This document shows positions 36,470 to 48,588 of a DNA stretch of 64,000 nt, piece after piece. Position 1 is the first letter of the stretch. Each line of letters opens with the position of its first letter. The stretch is taken from contig JAFREE010000058.1 in assembly GCA_019400425.1 (NCBI GenBank), forward strand, positions 62,001 through 126,000, written 5' to 3'. The notes under the pieces are model-generated. The model was not told the DNA's origin. It saw nothing but the letters and a program-made list of their open reading frames with translations, and made no database searches. The translations under genes and the position numbers were made by a program. Source of the stretch: Hymenochaete sp. R1 (Eukaryota > Basidiomycota > Agaricomycetes > Hymenochaetales > Hymenochaetaceae).

Positions 36470-36732
36470 CTACCGGCAGGCGCGCTTGTACAAAGCTCAC
36501 CCGCATCGAAATTAACCGAGGGCGCAACGCTTGCATTCTTCAAGCGGTATTCAAGAGTTAAAGGAGGATTGGAAAAGGGAAAGCAAGGTCCAGCATCATG
36601 GAAGGGTTCGTAACTCATGCAAGAGAGTTACATTACACAGGCATCATACGGATATGGAGCTATCTACAAAATCCAGAATTGATTCGAATGAAAAGCAACA
36701 TATGCACGTTAAAAAATAATGCGAATGAAGGT

Positions 36733-39700
36733 TCATTTGGAAAGGGAAGCATCTGTCCGATGATCTCGAGGTGAGCTAGAGTCCGATAGGGTTTCAAGTA
36801 TCTCCGCATCCTCAGAGCCCGAACTGAGGCTTGCGTCGCTCGCAAATGTCCAGCTCCCGCCCGTCGGTGTGAGGTCTCCCGAGGCAGCTTGAAAATCGCC
36901 AAAATCGGTGAAGTTTTCGAAAGATGCATCATCATTTCTTCCAGTACCGGTGAAGGAAGTGAAGGGATCACCGTCTGAAGAGGTCACGGCTGCAGAGTCC
37001 GAGAACGGACCAAAATCATCGTTCTGTGTAATGACGAATGAGCGATGCTTTAATGATTGTACGAAACATTAACTTACATCAAACGTGAAGCTATCTTCGA
37101 AGCCGACTGAACGTGAAGGGCCAGACGCCGGTACATTCGGTACGAAAGCATCCTAGCTTATCTTTAATACTCGACCCTTCAAGTGGATCCAACCCAGCTT
37201 ACCGCAAATCCTCCACCAGGATCTAAAGGCCTTCGTTCCGATGATTGACTACGAAGCGAGACAGGTGGATTATCAAACTTATGAGCTAACCAACCACCAT
37301 CTTCCTCATCTTCATCGGAGCCTTCGTCAGAGGAGCTCATATGCGTAGACATTGCTTGAGCAAGGTAGCTGGCGAACTACAAAGGCCAATCAATAACTTT
37401 TTTTTCTTTATCCGTATAAGAACTGTGAATTACCTGAGGGGGCCCGGAAGACGTATCCTCGACATCGTTCTTAGTCATTGGCGCAATCCCAAAATCCGAG
37501 CTGGGTTCTCTTGAGAGCCGTGGTCTCTCTAACACTGGTTTATCTTCTGCGGAAGTGATGGGTGGCACACCATTCGATGGAGACATTGGCACAGGTGAAG
37601 CACCAATCTCCGCTTCGTCAACTTTCCATTTCTGTGCGCCAACACCTTGGGATCCTTGCATAACAGAAGGTTTACCTCCTCCTAGAAGACTTCTATCTTT
37701 TTCTTTTGTCTCGTGATACCGACCACTGACATAGTCGTCCCATTCTGGTTGTGGAGCATATTGTGCCAGGAGCAACTTGAGGTCGGGCGGGAAGTGGCTG
37801 AGAGCCAGAGTCACGTCTTCTGTTATAAGGGTGAGGTGGCCCATGTAACCTAAACGAACATGCTTCGGTTTCAAACTGAAGACTCACTTAGTAAAAATAA
37901 TCAAAAGCAACAAACAACCAAATTTACCTCTTCGCGTCATTTTGTTTCTGAGCTTCAACAATCCGATACAAAAGCTGACCATCCCTGAAAAGCGCCACAG
38001 TAAGCTCCTTGTTCAGTCCTTGGTCGATTCGGCCAGTTAAAATTTGATGTAACACGTCATATACAACACTGTGCAAGAAATTGTTCCAGGGGAAGGAAAA
38101 GAATAGATTCTAAAAGAGTAAATTAATTTGAGGAGAGTTTAAATTATCCTCTTGACTCACTAGTAGAGTCGAAAGGACCCTCGTATCCGAAAAACGCTGC
38201 TTTAGCTTGTCGCCGATTGGTAGATATCCCCTATTCTCACTCGCCATTGAACGCTTCAAGCTTCGTTTCGATCCGACTGAAGCAGGTCTGGAGATGATCG
38301 ACGAGCGGTCCGAATCTGCGCGGGATGACGATACGCTTCTGCTCCTAATTTTCCCCGTGGGATTGTCCAAGGGCGATGACACCGTGACTGCATTAGGTGA
38401 TGAGGGGATTATCAGTGGTGGGTTCTCCGAAGCTTCTTCTTCACGAGGTGAAATAGGTGGAGGAGAAGCAGCCTCAATCTCATCGGCCATGTCAATCTCT
38501 TCCATGACCGAATTATCGGAATTGCTTTGACTATCCTCTGGACTCATATCTTCGTCGTCGTCGGATATGCTATTCCCATTAAGGTCGGAGCCTAACGAAA
38601 CGGGAAGTTCCTGCGCTGGCTCCATTTCCTCCCCTTCAGCGTCCATGTCACTCTGATCATCGTTGCCAGAACCGATGGCAATGACTCGAGCAAGATCTTC
38701 CAGAGCAGAGAGTCCCCCGTTTAGACGGCCTTCCTCGTCGTATAGATTATCGAACTCTGGTGGTCGATTTAGTAAGGACATGTTGGAACAATGTAATAGT
38801 TCAGCGTAGAGCTCGCATATGCGGAACCTCTCAAAAGACAACGGCACGAGAGGGCCTAGCGTTGTGGGTATAGGCTCGTTCTGTATAACAGTCAACAAAC
38901 CTCACGGATGGCAATGAATATAATACCCACCGAGGAACGGGGTCTATGTAATAGTTGTTGGAAGCGCTCTAAGCGGTCGCACATGATGTCCAATAAAGGT
39001 CCGAGGTGTACGACACCCATTCTGTTGACCATCTCGTTGAATGCGGCTTCGAGAGCTTCTCGGCCTTCGTCACTTTGTACATGCAAATGCTGTTGAATTT
39101 GGATAAGCCGATTGCGAATGGTATGAAAAAGATAAGGTTCAAAATAGTCGGAGTTGTTCTTCCTGATTAATTCAATAATGATAGAAATTGATTGTGTTCC
39201 GGAGGATATCGCAGAGTCGGAGCTTGGTAGCGGCGGAGATGAAGGAGCGCTACTCGGTGATGATGGGCTCGAAGGGAGTTGGCTCTGACCCGAAGTCGGA
39301 TCGTTCGTTAGTTCTTTTTCGAAAGAGAAATCATCGAGCATGAATCCAACGAGTCGTTCGATGTTTTCCCGCTTCGCCAATTGGCGAGCGAAGAGATTTG
39401 ACGCGGGTGGATTCTGGAAGCCGTCAGTGATGCCAGCACCAGGAGCGGGTTCGGACATCGAAATGATGCCTTTCAGTAGCTCCGATACAACGGCATGCAT
39501 GGAGGGAGGATGCGCCGCTGAGAGCAATTCAATGAGGTGCGGTACGAGTCGCTCTCGCGACAGCCACTGTGAGTCGTCTCGTCAAGAGAGATCAACCCAT
39601 ACACAGACATTGCACAGAACATACGTCTAATACACCTGAGGCTGGCGAGCATTCATCCAGCTGGATTATCCTGAAGAGGAGGTCGACCATAGCTGGTGTC

Positions 39701-40375
39701 TCAATATGCTGCAGTATTCGATCCACGATAGAGGGCTGGGCCTGAATAAATGCCAACATCTAGGCGCGCACGCGATCAGCGTCCAGAACAGCGACATCAA
39801 GCAAGCAGGCAGTACCTCCAATGGCTTTTTCATCAAAAATGTAGCATTTATTTTTGTAAAATGCGAAGCTGTTACATTCTGGAGTTTCGTATCCTCTGGA
39901 TCCTGGTTCAGAGCGTCATTCCAAAAGTCCTGGAGGAGATGTTGGCTCCTGCTGTTCAGACAGGTTTCGACGATAGACCACACTTCGCTGCATAGGACCT
40001 CGGTGGCAACATAGGGGTATCTGAGCAAGCACATAGCACAAGAACAAGAATAGTATGAGTGACACTCTTGTTAAATACAGGAGTTACGCACTTGAACTTC
40101 GCCATGCCTTCTCCTTCTATGTTTCCGGACACATAACCAAATAACTGCTGCAAAACATCCTCTCTGCGAAACAGGTCAACGAGACGCGTATTCTGGGCCT
40201 TGCATTCTTGAAGTAGATCGTCTTCGTCTAATATCGCTTCTAGCGGAGCGTCGGGTTTGTCGAGTAGCGCATCTAACGTGGAGGTGCCATGAAATCCGAA
40301 TCTACACGACGCGAACTGGTTATCTCTCGCTTCGCCAAAGCTATAAAACACTTCAAACACTTACTTCCAGAACAT
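36733..40375 (-). CDS. SAPS-domain protein: Sit4-associated / PP6 regulatory subunit
   Basis: SAPS proteins bind and direct the PP2A-like phosphatase Sit4/PP6, which acts in G1 progression and in TORC1-linked nutrient control. Exon 1 is 11 nt (40375-40365). It splices to an exon starting at 40301, giving MFWKFGFHGTSTLDALLDK, the family's characteristic opening. Further blocks are LLQECKAQNTRLVDLF, EDVLQQLFGYV, YPYVATEVLCSE, AVVSELLKGIIS, RENIERLVGFML and RFRICELYAELLHCSNM. The middle (38200-38700) is acidic and Ser-rich. The tail (37350-36733) is rich in D, S, G and F with repeated FTDFGDF/FTFDDDFGPF-like elements, probably disordered. Length is roughly 1,050 aa. It converges on the FAHD1-like gene, with 263 bp between stop codons. 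Confidence 0.92.
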
Positions 40376-40680
40376 AAGCTCAGAAATACAGAGTCGCTAT
40401 AAGCGACAAGGAAAGAAATTGGATAATGAGCGTTAGGAGCAGAGCAAAGAGGAGGGAGGTTAGCTGGTGACCGGTATGGTTAGAGCAGCCGGGGTACTGC
40501 CCCGTAAGCCCGTACTCTCACTTATGTAAGCGATCAAATATTAATCTTCTCAGCTTCGCTTTGGCTCTCTTGATCGTAGATGGAGTTTAAATTCCTAGGT
40601 CAAGAGCTAAGTACTAAGATACAGGTTCGTAGAGAAAGATGTAAACATTAGAAGTAGATAGGGTAATTGATGGCCGGTAC

Positions 40681-42477
40681 TTAGAACTGGACACAACGTT
40701 AGCCGATTTCTTCATCCTGGAGGACATACTACTCACCCGGATTTGGTATCCAGCATTCGCTTTTGTAAGATAGCGCACCCACTTGATGCTATGGTAGTTG
40801 TTTTTCTCAAACACTTTCAGGAACCGCACAAGGAGCCCCGATGCCGTGAACATCAAGACTTGAAAGTCGACATCAATAGGCGGGCGTGCCCAGGCTTGTC
40901 GATGAGTCGTTGCCGTGAGCTGCGCTGTCCCGGAAAGCGTACATTCTTGACCTCCTTGTATGCGAGGGATCCTATAAGTGCCACTGTGAATTTCTTGAGT
41001 CACAAACAAACAAAGAGAAGCATACTTCCACACAATTACGTTCTCAGCCGGAACGTACTTGGCTTTTCCATTCTGAACCTTACAATCCACATTCGTCGTA
41101 TTCAATGGAGTTGGTATACGTAAGACTACACTTGTTGCCGAAAGTTTAGGCTGGAAGTTCGTCTTGACGCTCACTATATATGAGACTTGCGACGTCCCGA
41201 TCTCAGTAATGGTCGGGATAATTTTGATCGGTAACTTGACGTTCGAAGTCGACCGATATCTAAACTATGGGTTAATAAAAGATCCGGAGATATTGGACAG
41301 ACTAACACACTTCATGAGCTCAAACTCCCCGTCGGGTGGAACGAAACTGATGGTTCGGTCTGAATCAAACTCGTTCAACCTCACACATTGGTGGAATTGG
41401 CAATCATCCAATTCTACGGCGTCGCTCATTCCACGCTCTGCAGCGTCTAGAACTAGCTTGTCGTTCAGTCCGAACTTGCATTCTGGTGTGCCTGAGAGAT
41501 ATGCGCGCATGAGGATGTGCCCATCGACGTCTGCTCGTAGTACGGTGCCTAGAAATGACCAAGTTATATACATATAAAAGGGTGGAGGCATCTCTCATAC
41601 CCTTTGCACTCATGATTAAATTCACGGTCTCCACAACGTCGACGAATGCCTCGTTTTTCTTATACTTGACATCCGGCCGACGCCAGCTGATAGCACCAGT
41701 GGCCTGCGTCGTAATTTTCGATGATTCTTCCTACGAGATATTTGAGCCATGGCCTTGCGTAGTGGAGAAACAGCACTCACAAGGGCGGCTGGAGATGTTC
41801 TTATGCTCTCGGTGGTAATATATGCTTTCAATGTGTCTGTTTCGCTATTTTGCGGGTATCCAAAGTCAATAATCTCTAAATTAGTGATAGTCAGTACGAT
41901 CCAGTTATATTTCTCGTGCACTTACCGTCAATGAGCTCGTATATCAAGACGAAGTTGCTCTTCACGGACTCCTCATCGACCTTGCCAAAGTATGCCTTTG
42001 CGATTGAAATGAATCTGTAACAGAATTCAAAGACCAAGGCTGCATTTGCGTTATTCCTGAAGCGTATTAGGTACAGCTCATATTTGAGGTCTGCTATCGC
42101 TTACTTCGTGACGGCCATAATGTATAGGTTGTTCGTTCGGACATGGAAGAAGCTCGTTGAACCGAGGGTAATTATAGGTGAGCGCACATCGCTGTTTGAC
42201 ACGACCTGTATCCGGAACACTTCGGCGATTGTGCGCCTGTTAGCGAACGTCAGCAAAAAGCTTCGCAGGTGACCATTTGTATTCTAAAAGCTCACTTGAG
42301 GTCTGTCCTGTACAAGCGAGAGATGAGAACCTCGTATTCTGGTGAGCAATGAGTTGCTCTAGTACGAATGAAACATGCCAGCGTACCTCTCCTTTCTGAT
42401 TGAAGATGAAGAAGGCCTTTAATCATATCATGCGTTAGTATTAGCATATGAGACATATTCTCACTTACTGAGATCAT
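40681..42477 (-). CDS. APM4: AP-2 clathrin adaptor complex, mu (medium) subunit
   Basis: The mu subunit of AP-2 recognises cargo tyrosine motifs and PI(4,5)P2 during endocytosis. Exon 1 is 9 nt (42477-42469, Met-Ile-Ser). It is followed by [76 protein letters not shown] and [44 protein letters not shown] and [16 protein letters not shown] follow. The last joins give [14 protein letters not shown] then a final Phe and TAA at 40681, across a 50-nt intron (40687-40736). Length is about 430 aa. CKFGLNDK and the missing AP-1/AP-3 signatures favour AP-2. It is divergent from the GDSL gene. Confidence 0.93.
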
Positions 42478-42916
42478 GTTGGACTGTGTGATATGGTCGG
42501 GGTATGGACGGTGAGTACAACGCGCAAGCACTGCGGAACGGATGCGATTGGACGCGCTTGGTCGATGGTGAGATCGGCGTCTTTTGGATTTTGTGGGTCC
42601 ACACCTGTGTACTTGCCGAAAACCGCTCTCTTGCTCTTTGACCATCATCTCCCCAATGACAGTGCCTAGAATTGATTACCATGCTGTAGCTAACTACATG
42701 TCACTCTTTTACTCGTCGAACGGATGTTCAGGTGTTCTTACCGCGTTCCCTTGTGAAGTTGGCGCTGCGAATGTCACGGGGACATGTAAACCGGAAGTTC
42801 TTCGGAGATGTTCTCTATCGGTCTCAACTTTCCCTGGAAATGCAGATGCATAAATACTATAATTCAACGTCGCTGATATTGGCCGAGGTTCGTAGTTGCA
42901 CCCAGAGCTCCTCAAT

Positions 42917-44293
42917 ATGCTCAAACTGTTCTCGTTCTCTTCGATCGTCTTCGCCGCCCTTGCGATTCCATCCAAGGCTATTGTACCCTGGAATACTACG
43001 GAATTCGTCTTTGCTTTTGGCGACTCGTACACGACAGACGGATTCAACATAACTGCAGGTGTCGACTCTCCTGTGCCTAATTTCGTAAGTGGACAACTCT
43101 CACGGTGTACTACTATGACATCTAATGCGATGTTCCCTTTCGCCGAAAGACGTCGTCAAATGGCCCTAACTGGGTGCAGTTCTTAAGTATTTATCGAAGC
43201 TTTGGGCATACTCTCACCATCAATGCTAACATAAAAATGGGTTCCGGTAGCCAACACTTACAATGTTACGGATACTAAGCTATTCAACTTGGCCTCTGGA
43301 GGAGCTACCATAGATGCATCTCTGGTCACTCCATTCGAGCCAACCGTTTTGTAAATGATTCCGTTTGCAACTAACAGATGAATTGTAATTACTTACAAGT
43401 ATATTATTACATCATGAAGATCTATCGTGGACCAAGTAGCCCAGTTCAATGAATTCTTGGCCTCAAAACCTGATGGTGCTCAATGGGCCAGCAACAACAC
43501 CTTGTTCGCCATCTGGATTGGAATCAATGACATCGTAAGTAGTTTCTTCAAGATCTTTCGTAGCAAATGCTGAATGCCAGCCTCTACTCAGGGAAATTCA
43601 TTTGCATGGGTGCGTCCTCCCTATCAATACTACTGACCCAATCTGCGCTTCAGACAACTCACTCGATTATAGACAAACGTCACCCAATCATCCTTCCAAG
43701 AAACCCTCCTCGACCGGCTCTTTTCCCAAATCTCCCTCCTCGTCTCTTCCGGCGCCCGCTCTTTTATCTTCCTTACCGTCCCACCTACAGACCGTTCCCC
43801 ACTTATCCTCTCACAAGGCCCCACCTCACCCCCTCTCCTAGCTTCCGCCCTCGCATCCTTTAACGCCGGCCTCAGAACGCACGCCGAGGAGTTCCAAGCC
43901 AATCACACGTCGGATATCGAGGGTTTGAGCTTATCTGTGTTTGACACTAAGCCAGTGTTTGATACGTTGCTGGATAATACGGATACGTTTGGTTTTGTCA
44001 ATGCGACGGGTTTCTGTGAGGCTTATGAGAATGGGACGGAGGAAAGCACGACGGAGATACCTCCGTGTGCACCAGTGTCGAGCTATTTGTGAGTTGCTCC
44101 ATCCTAAATTTAGATCATACTATTAGAAGACTCACTCGGAGTTACAGTTGGTTGAATACACTACACCCGTTGTTTACCGTACACAAGTGAGTGCTGACTG
44201 AAACTGTAAGATGACATTTCACTAATGAATGCTGATGCGTGAATCGGAAATAGCATTTTAGCACACGCTATTTCGACATTCCTTAGTCGGTAA
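42917..44293 (+). CDS. Secreted GDSL/SGNH esterase (carbohydrate esterase family 16-like)
   Basis: SGNH esterases remove acetyl or other acyl groups; fungal CE16-like members act on plant-wall oligosaccharides. The start at 42917 gives a signal peptide (MLKLFSFSSIVFAALA, cut near PSKA). Block I is FAFGDSYTTDG with the nucleophile Ser. Block II is NLASGGATID, block III is WIGINDI, and block V is WLNTLHP. Exons join in phase, among them an 18-nt exon encoding GNSFAW. Several NxT/NxS sites (for example NVTD, NVTQ) suit a glycoprotein. In block V the residue three before His is Asn, not the textbook Asp. A neighbouring in-frame Met at 42896 would bury the signal peptide and is less likely. Confidence 0.88.
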
Positions 44294-44680
44294 AAATATA
44301 ATATGCTTTTGGTTGTCCTGTGGATAGCATGTACAATTCCTCCGTTTACTCCTCAAATAAACACATCCCCGCGCTGCATGATGATCATTAAATCTGTTAT
44401 TTCCCCCATACTACGATAAAGCCCCCTTTTATGCTTTTTTTGAAGTTAAAGGTGAAGAGAGATAAATCCAAAGAAAATCAGACTGAGGAAGGTTAAATGA
44501 GTGAGGAAATATACACGGGCATGAACGGGAAAGAACGAATTGAAAAAATACAAAGAAGGGTGTTTGAAGTAATTGGTAGAGAATGTAGCCAGCGAAACTG
44601 TGCGGGAAAAGAAAAGAGAGAGCAGTATGCATCAACTGTCAAGTACCACAGAATGAAAGCGTAACCTCATCAGCCTAAAG

Positions 44681-46926
44681 TCAAGAGGTCTCGGAAGCTT
44701 CCCTCAGTTTCGGATGCAGGATCTGCTCATGCAACGCCTTGCCTGCAGGGACCATCGGGAATACATGCTCGTTCCTTTCCACCACACACTCCATTAACAC
44801 CGGCCTATCATTATCGTACTCCAAAAACTCCTTCATCTTAGCCGGGAGTTCTTCGGCGCTCGAACACCGCAGCGCTTTCACGCCCATCGCCTCTGCAAGC
44901 TTCACGAAATCTGGGTTTGTCATGCGTGTGTGCGAATAGCGTGCGTCGTAGAAGAGGTCTTGCCATTGGAGGACCATGCCTTGGAACTCGTTATTGAGGA
45001 CGAGTACTTTGACGCCAATATTGTGCTCGGAGGCGGTTTGAAGCTCCATTGCGGTCATGCTGAAGGAGGCGTCGCCGTCAATGTCGACAACGATCTTTTT
45101 AGGTGCGGCGACTTTGGCGCCGATACAGGCCGGCAGACCGAAACCCATAGTCTGGATATATATATGTCAGAATTTGACAAATGATTAACGAAGATGTGTC
45201 ACCTACGCCCAAGCCACCTGAGGTCACCATCGATCTCGGCGTCGTCCACCTGTAGAATTGCGCAGCCCACATCTGATGCTGCCCAACGCCCGTCGACACA
45301 ACAACCTGATCTTTTTTATCCTTCAGCTGTGAGTCCATCTCTTCAATCACTTCTTGAGGCTTCAGTGATGCACCAGGCTTGGCCTTCTCGTAAAAGAATG
45401 GGTATTTCTTTTTCCAGCTCGCGATCTCCGAAAACCACTCGTTCCGTGGGTTTGTGGGTTTAATTAGCGGAACGAGGGAAGCAAGGTTCGAGATGACATC
45501 GCCGAGGATGGGAACTGTCGCTTCCACAACCTTGTTGATGTTTTTGGGTTGGATCTCAAAGTGGATGATACCGCCTTTACCTTGCAAAGCAGCCTCACGC
45601 GCAGCGGGCCCGAAAGCTGGACGAATTATATAATTAAGCATTATTATTAAATATAGATAGCATATACTCACTATCAACCTTTCCTGTGACACGATCATCG
45701 AACCGTGCACCCAAAGCAATAATCACATCTGCGTGCTGCATCGCGAGGTTCGCGTATGCACTTCCATGCATACCAAGCATATGCAGGCTGCGCTTCTCAT
45801 CCGTCTCGTCGAACGCGCCCAAGCCCTGCAGGGTCGTTGTTACTGGGATGTTCCCTTCCTTCGATAACTTCGAGAGCAGTTTCGGTCCCAAAGGCGAAGC
45901 CAAAACTCCATTGCCAGCATATACAATTGGTCGCTTTGCATTGTTGATGAGGTTGGCGGCCTGTTGGATCAGCGGCATGTCGATGGGGGCCTGGATAGAT
46001 GCCAAAGGGTTCGAGGGAAGACCCAAATGCGATCCAGGTGTCGTCGCCTTGAATGACAACGGCGTCTTGAGTATCCCCGCCGTCACATCCTTGGGCAAAT
46101 CAACAAGCACCGGCCCCGGCCTCCCAGACGTCGCAATTTTAAATGCCTCGTTAATGCGCCGAGGCAGCTCCGAAATATCCTTCACCATAATGTTCCACTT
46201 GGTGCAGCTCCTCGAGATTCCCACTATGTCCGCCTCCTGAAACGCATCGGACCCGATGCTAGACGTCGCTACCTGCCCGCAGAACACAACCAAAGGCACG
46301 CCGTCGCTTAACGCATCCTGCATCGGGGTCACGACGTTCGTAGCCCCCGGGCCGGACGTAACAAGCACGACGCCAGGCTTTCCCGAAACCCTCGCATACC
46401 CCTCAGCCATGTGTCCTGCACCTTGCTCATGTCGAGGGAGCACGAAATCAAAGTGCTTCGAGTTGTGGATAGCGTCGAAGACGGGGAGAATGGCTCCTCC
46501 TGGGTAGCCGAATACGTGTTTGACGCCGTGCCGGAGCATCATCTCGTGAAAAATCTGGCCTCCGGACATACCGACGAACGAATGATCGAGGATCTCGGCG
46601 GACTGCGACTGGGTGCTGATGGGATTGGGATCACGGACGTTATTTTTCGTCGGCCGCTGTTGGAACTGAGGGGCTGGTTTGGGCCGTCTGTGCATACCAT
46701 GAGAATCGGATCCAGCGACAATTCAGTAGAGTTACACGTAGAGAACTCACACACTAGGAGCTGCAGTCGCAGCATTTTGGGCAGAAGACTGACTGAGGTG
46801 GCGAGCTGCGATCCTCGCTTTTGCCTCGATCATGGAGTCAGGGAGGGTCGACTTGCACCGGGCCCAGTGAGCCGGCTGCGACTTTTGGGCAGTCTTTTTG
46901 CTGAAGGAGCGAGCAACGTTATGCAT
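44681..46926 (-). CDS. ILV2: Acetolactate synthase catalytic subunit, mitochondrial
   Basis: ILV2 makes 2-acetolactate or 2-aceto-2-hydroxybutyrate, the first common step of valine, leucine and isoleucine synthesis, with ThDP, Mg and FAD in mitochondria. The start at 46926 (MHNVARSFSKKTAQK) gives a basic, acid-free targeting sequence. Motifs in order: SGGQIFHEMMLRHGV, FGYPGGAILPVFDAI, RHEQGAGHMAEGYAR (with the catalytic Glu) and TSGPGATNVVTPM. Next are KWNIMVKDI, GRPGPVLVDLPKDV, YAGNGV and GARFDDRVTGK. GVGQHQMWAAQ is followed by MGFGLPACIGAKVA and DIDGDASFSMTAMEL, then LNNEFQGMV, the ThDP/Mg-binding end. Length is about 700 aa with three or so short introns. An open frame continues upstream of the ATG to 47091, probably untranslated. 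Confidence 0.95.
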
Positions 46927-48588
46927 CGTCGAGATAGATACAGGCAGACACCGACGATGCAAACTTTTGGGAGAGAAAGCAGGGGAAGGAGGAGGTAAGA
47001 AGGCAAGAAGGGGGTTAGGTATGAGCGAGTCGGGATCAGCTGCTAAACCAAAAATTGGAGTCATTCTTTGACTCGACCTCCTGAACACCACGACGATCTT
47101 CGGCTTTAATCGGATAAAATCGCCGGTGATCGACGCCCTGACCCGATTAAGGAACCCGGAGTATCCCTACGGTCACAGCGATCTTTCGTCTTTGAACCTG
47201 AACCACGACCTTCTTAAGGCACTCACACTCAGACCCCTCAGAATATTTCAAGTACGAGGCCATTTCAGTGGAAGTCAGCTCGTTCCATAGGAAGCGTAAA
47301 CGGCTAAAGGCTGATCGAACCCTTCGGTAAGGGGCTGAGTGAAACTTCTTGGAGGACCGGGAAACGGATACAGCGACTTTCGATTCTTGCGTACGATGTA
47401 TAACAGGTCGACGAAGCTACACACCAGATGCTATGCATTCAGCTTCCCGAAGAACAATGGAACAGACGAACAGGTTATCATGTGATTAAAGGCATGATAC
47501 GACTTCATATATTGGGGGCGAATAGTGTCAACACTTCCCCATTCCTCAACGGACGATCGTGTTTAAAACCGGAAAAAAGAAACATAGATAGTGTATATAT
47601 GACACATGTGAATGCTGTAGGGTACGATTAGTGGAAATATAAGGGGATACAAGTAAAAAAAGGAACGTGAGGCGGAACTCGAGTCCGAACTCAAAGTTCG
47701 AACGAGCTTCGACGACCATCACGGTAGTAGATAGTGTGATATAACAGAGAAATTAATTAAGATAAATGAAAATCGAGACTGAGACAAGACCGATAAACAA
47801 GAACGAGACCGAGCAAGAAACGAGACTGAGAAACAGAAACAAGATCGGGAAAAACGAGAGAAGGAAATAAGATCGGAGTGAAAGGAGTCGGAGGAGTTTG
47901 AGGATTGATATTTATTCGCGGGGGTAGGGCATGAGCCCCAGAGAGTCGCAGACCGAGTGTTTAAGATCATCGTAACCAAGCTAAAGTCGAGATCAACCTT
48001 AGATCAGACTTAGCCTATGCTGGTCCCCAACGCCGACGGCCATCCAAGCCGAAAGCGTCAGTTGTGATCGGGAATACTCATTTGTCGAAGTTCGTCCTAG
48101 GGTTTCGAGTATCTTCGATGTCTGCGACAACAAACCTCTTGCCAAGTGCGCGTGTCGACCTTCGTGCACACAAAGCAAGCTGCCAGATCCAAGCCAGTCC
48201 AAGCGTTAATAAGAGAATAAGCACGCTTCCCAAGAGACTTGCGAGTGGATCCAGGGTGATCGTCCGTAAGAAGTAAGCTAGAAGCCCCGGCAATTCGAAG
48301 ACTGAGATAGTCGTCGAAGCCAAAACTACTAGCAGACCTACGGCGCGTCGGAGGGGAGGAGAGGGGCGAGAAAGCGGCCCAGTCTCCAAAAAAGGACTTG
48401 AAGAGCCGCGGTACGGGAACTACCCGAGTGTTCACCGCGAGCGTCCTACAGAAAAGATATATGGATAAGTAAAATATAAGAATGTAAATAAATGCGAGAG
48501 ACTCACTTCGAGGGCCCCATGGGCTTGCTAGGCTACAACTGTCCAGGATCTTGAGGGAACCAGAGAACCGAGTCATGTTGGGTGCGAC
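46927..48588. other. Interval without a supported gene between ILV2 and the 466-aa gene
   Basis: The ILV2 side should hold its promoter. The rest is probably 3' sequence of the 466-aa gene. A hydrophobic frame at 48078-48389 and an ATG-led frame at 48576 lie 12 bp past the stop of that gene. They do not join by any in-phase splice I could find. A purine-rich degenerate repeat lies at 47755-47890. Confidence 0.45.
47755..47890 (+). repeat. Degenerate purine-rich minisatellite-like tract
   Basis: About 135 bp of almost pure A/G with recurring units such as CGAGACTGAGA, ACGAGACCGAG, AACGAGACTGAGAAAC and AAGATCGG, each slightly diverged and separated by 10-20 bases. No coding frame fits. Confidence 0.55.

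Noticed and set aside
46411..46998. 195-codon open frame on the + strand
   Set aside because: Antisense to the N-terminal exons of ILV2; no independent evidence.
47300..47345. tRNA-like B-box (GGTTCGATC on the minus strand)
   Set aside because: The flanking bases do not form a T-stem or an acceptor stem, and no A-box lies at the right distance.
48078..48576. Small two-span membrane protein gene downstream of the 466-aa gene
   Set aside because: It starts 12 bp past the stop of the preceding same-strand gene, has no in-phase splice to its hydrophobic part, and that part lacks an ATG; more likely 3' untranslated sequence.
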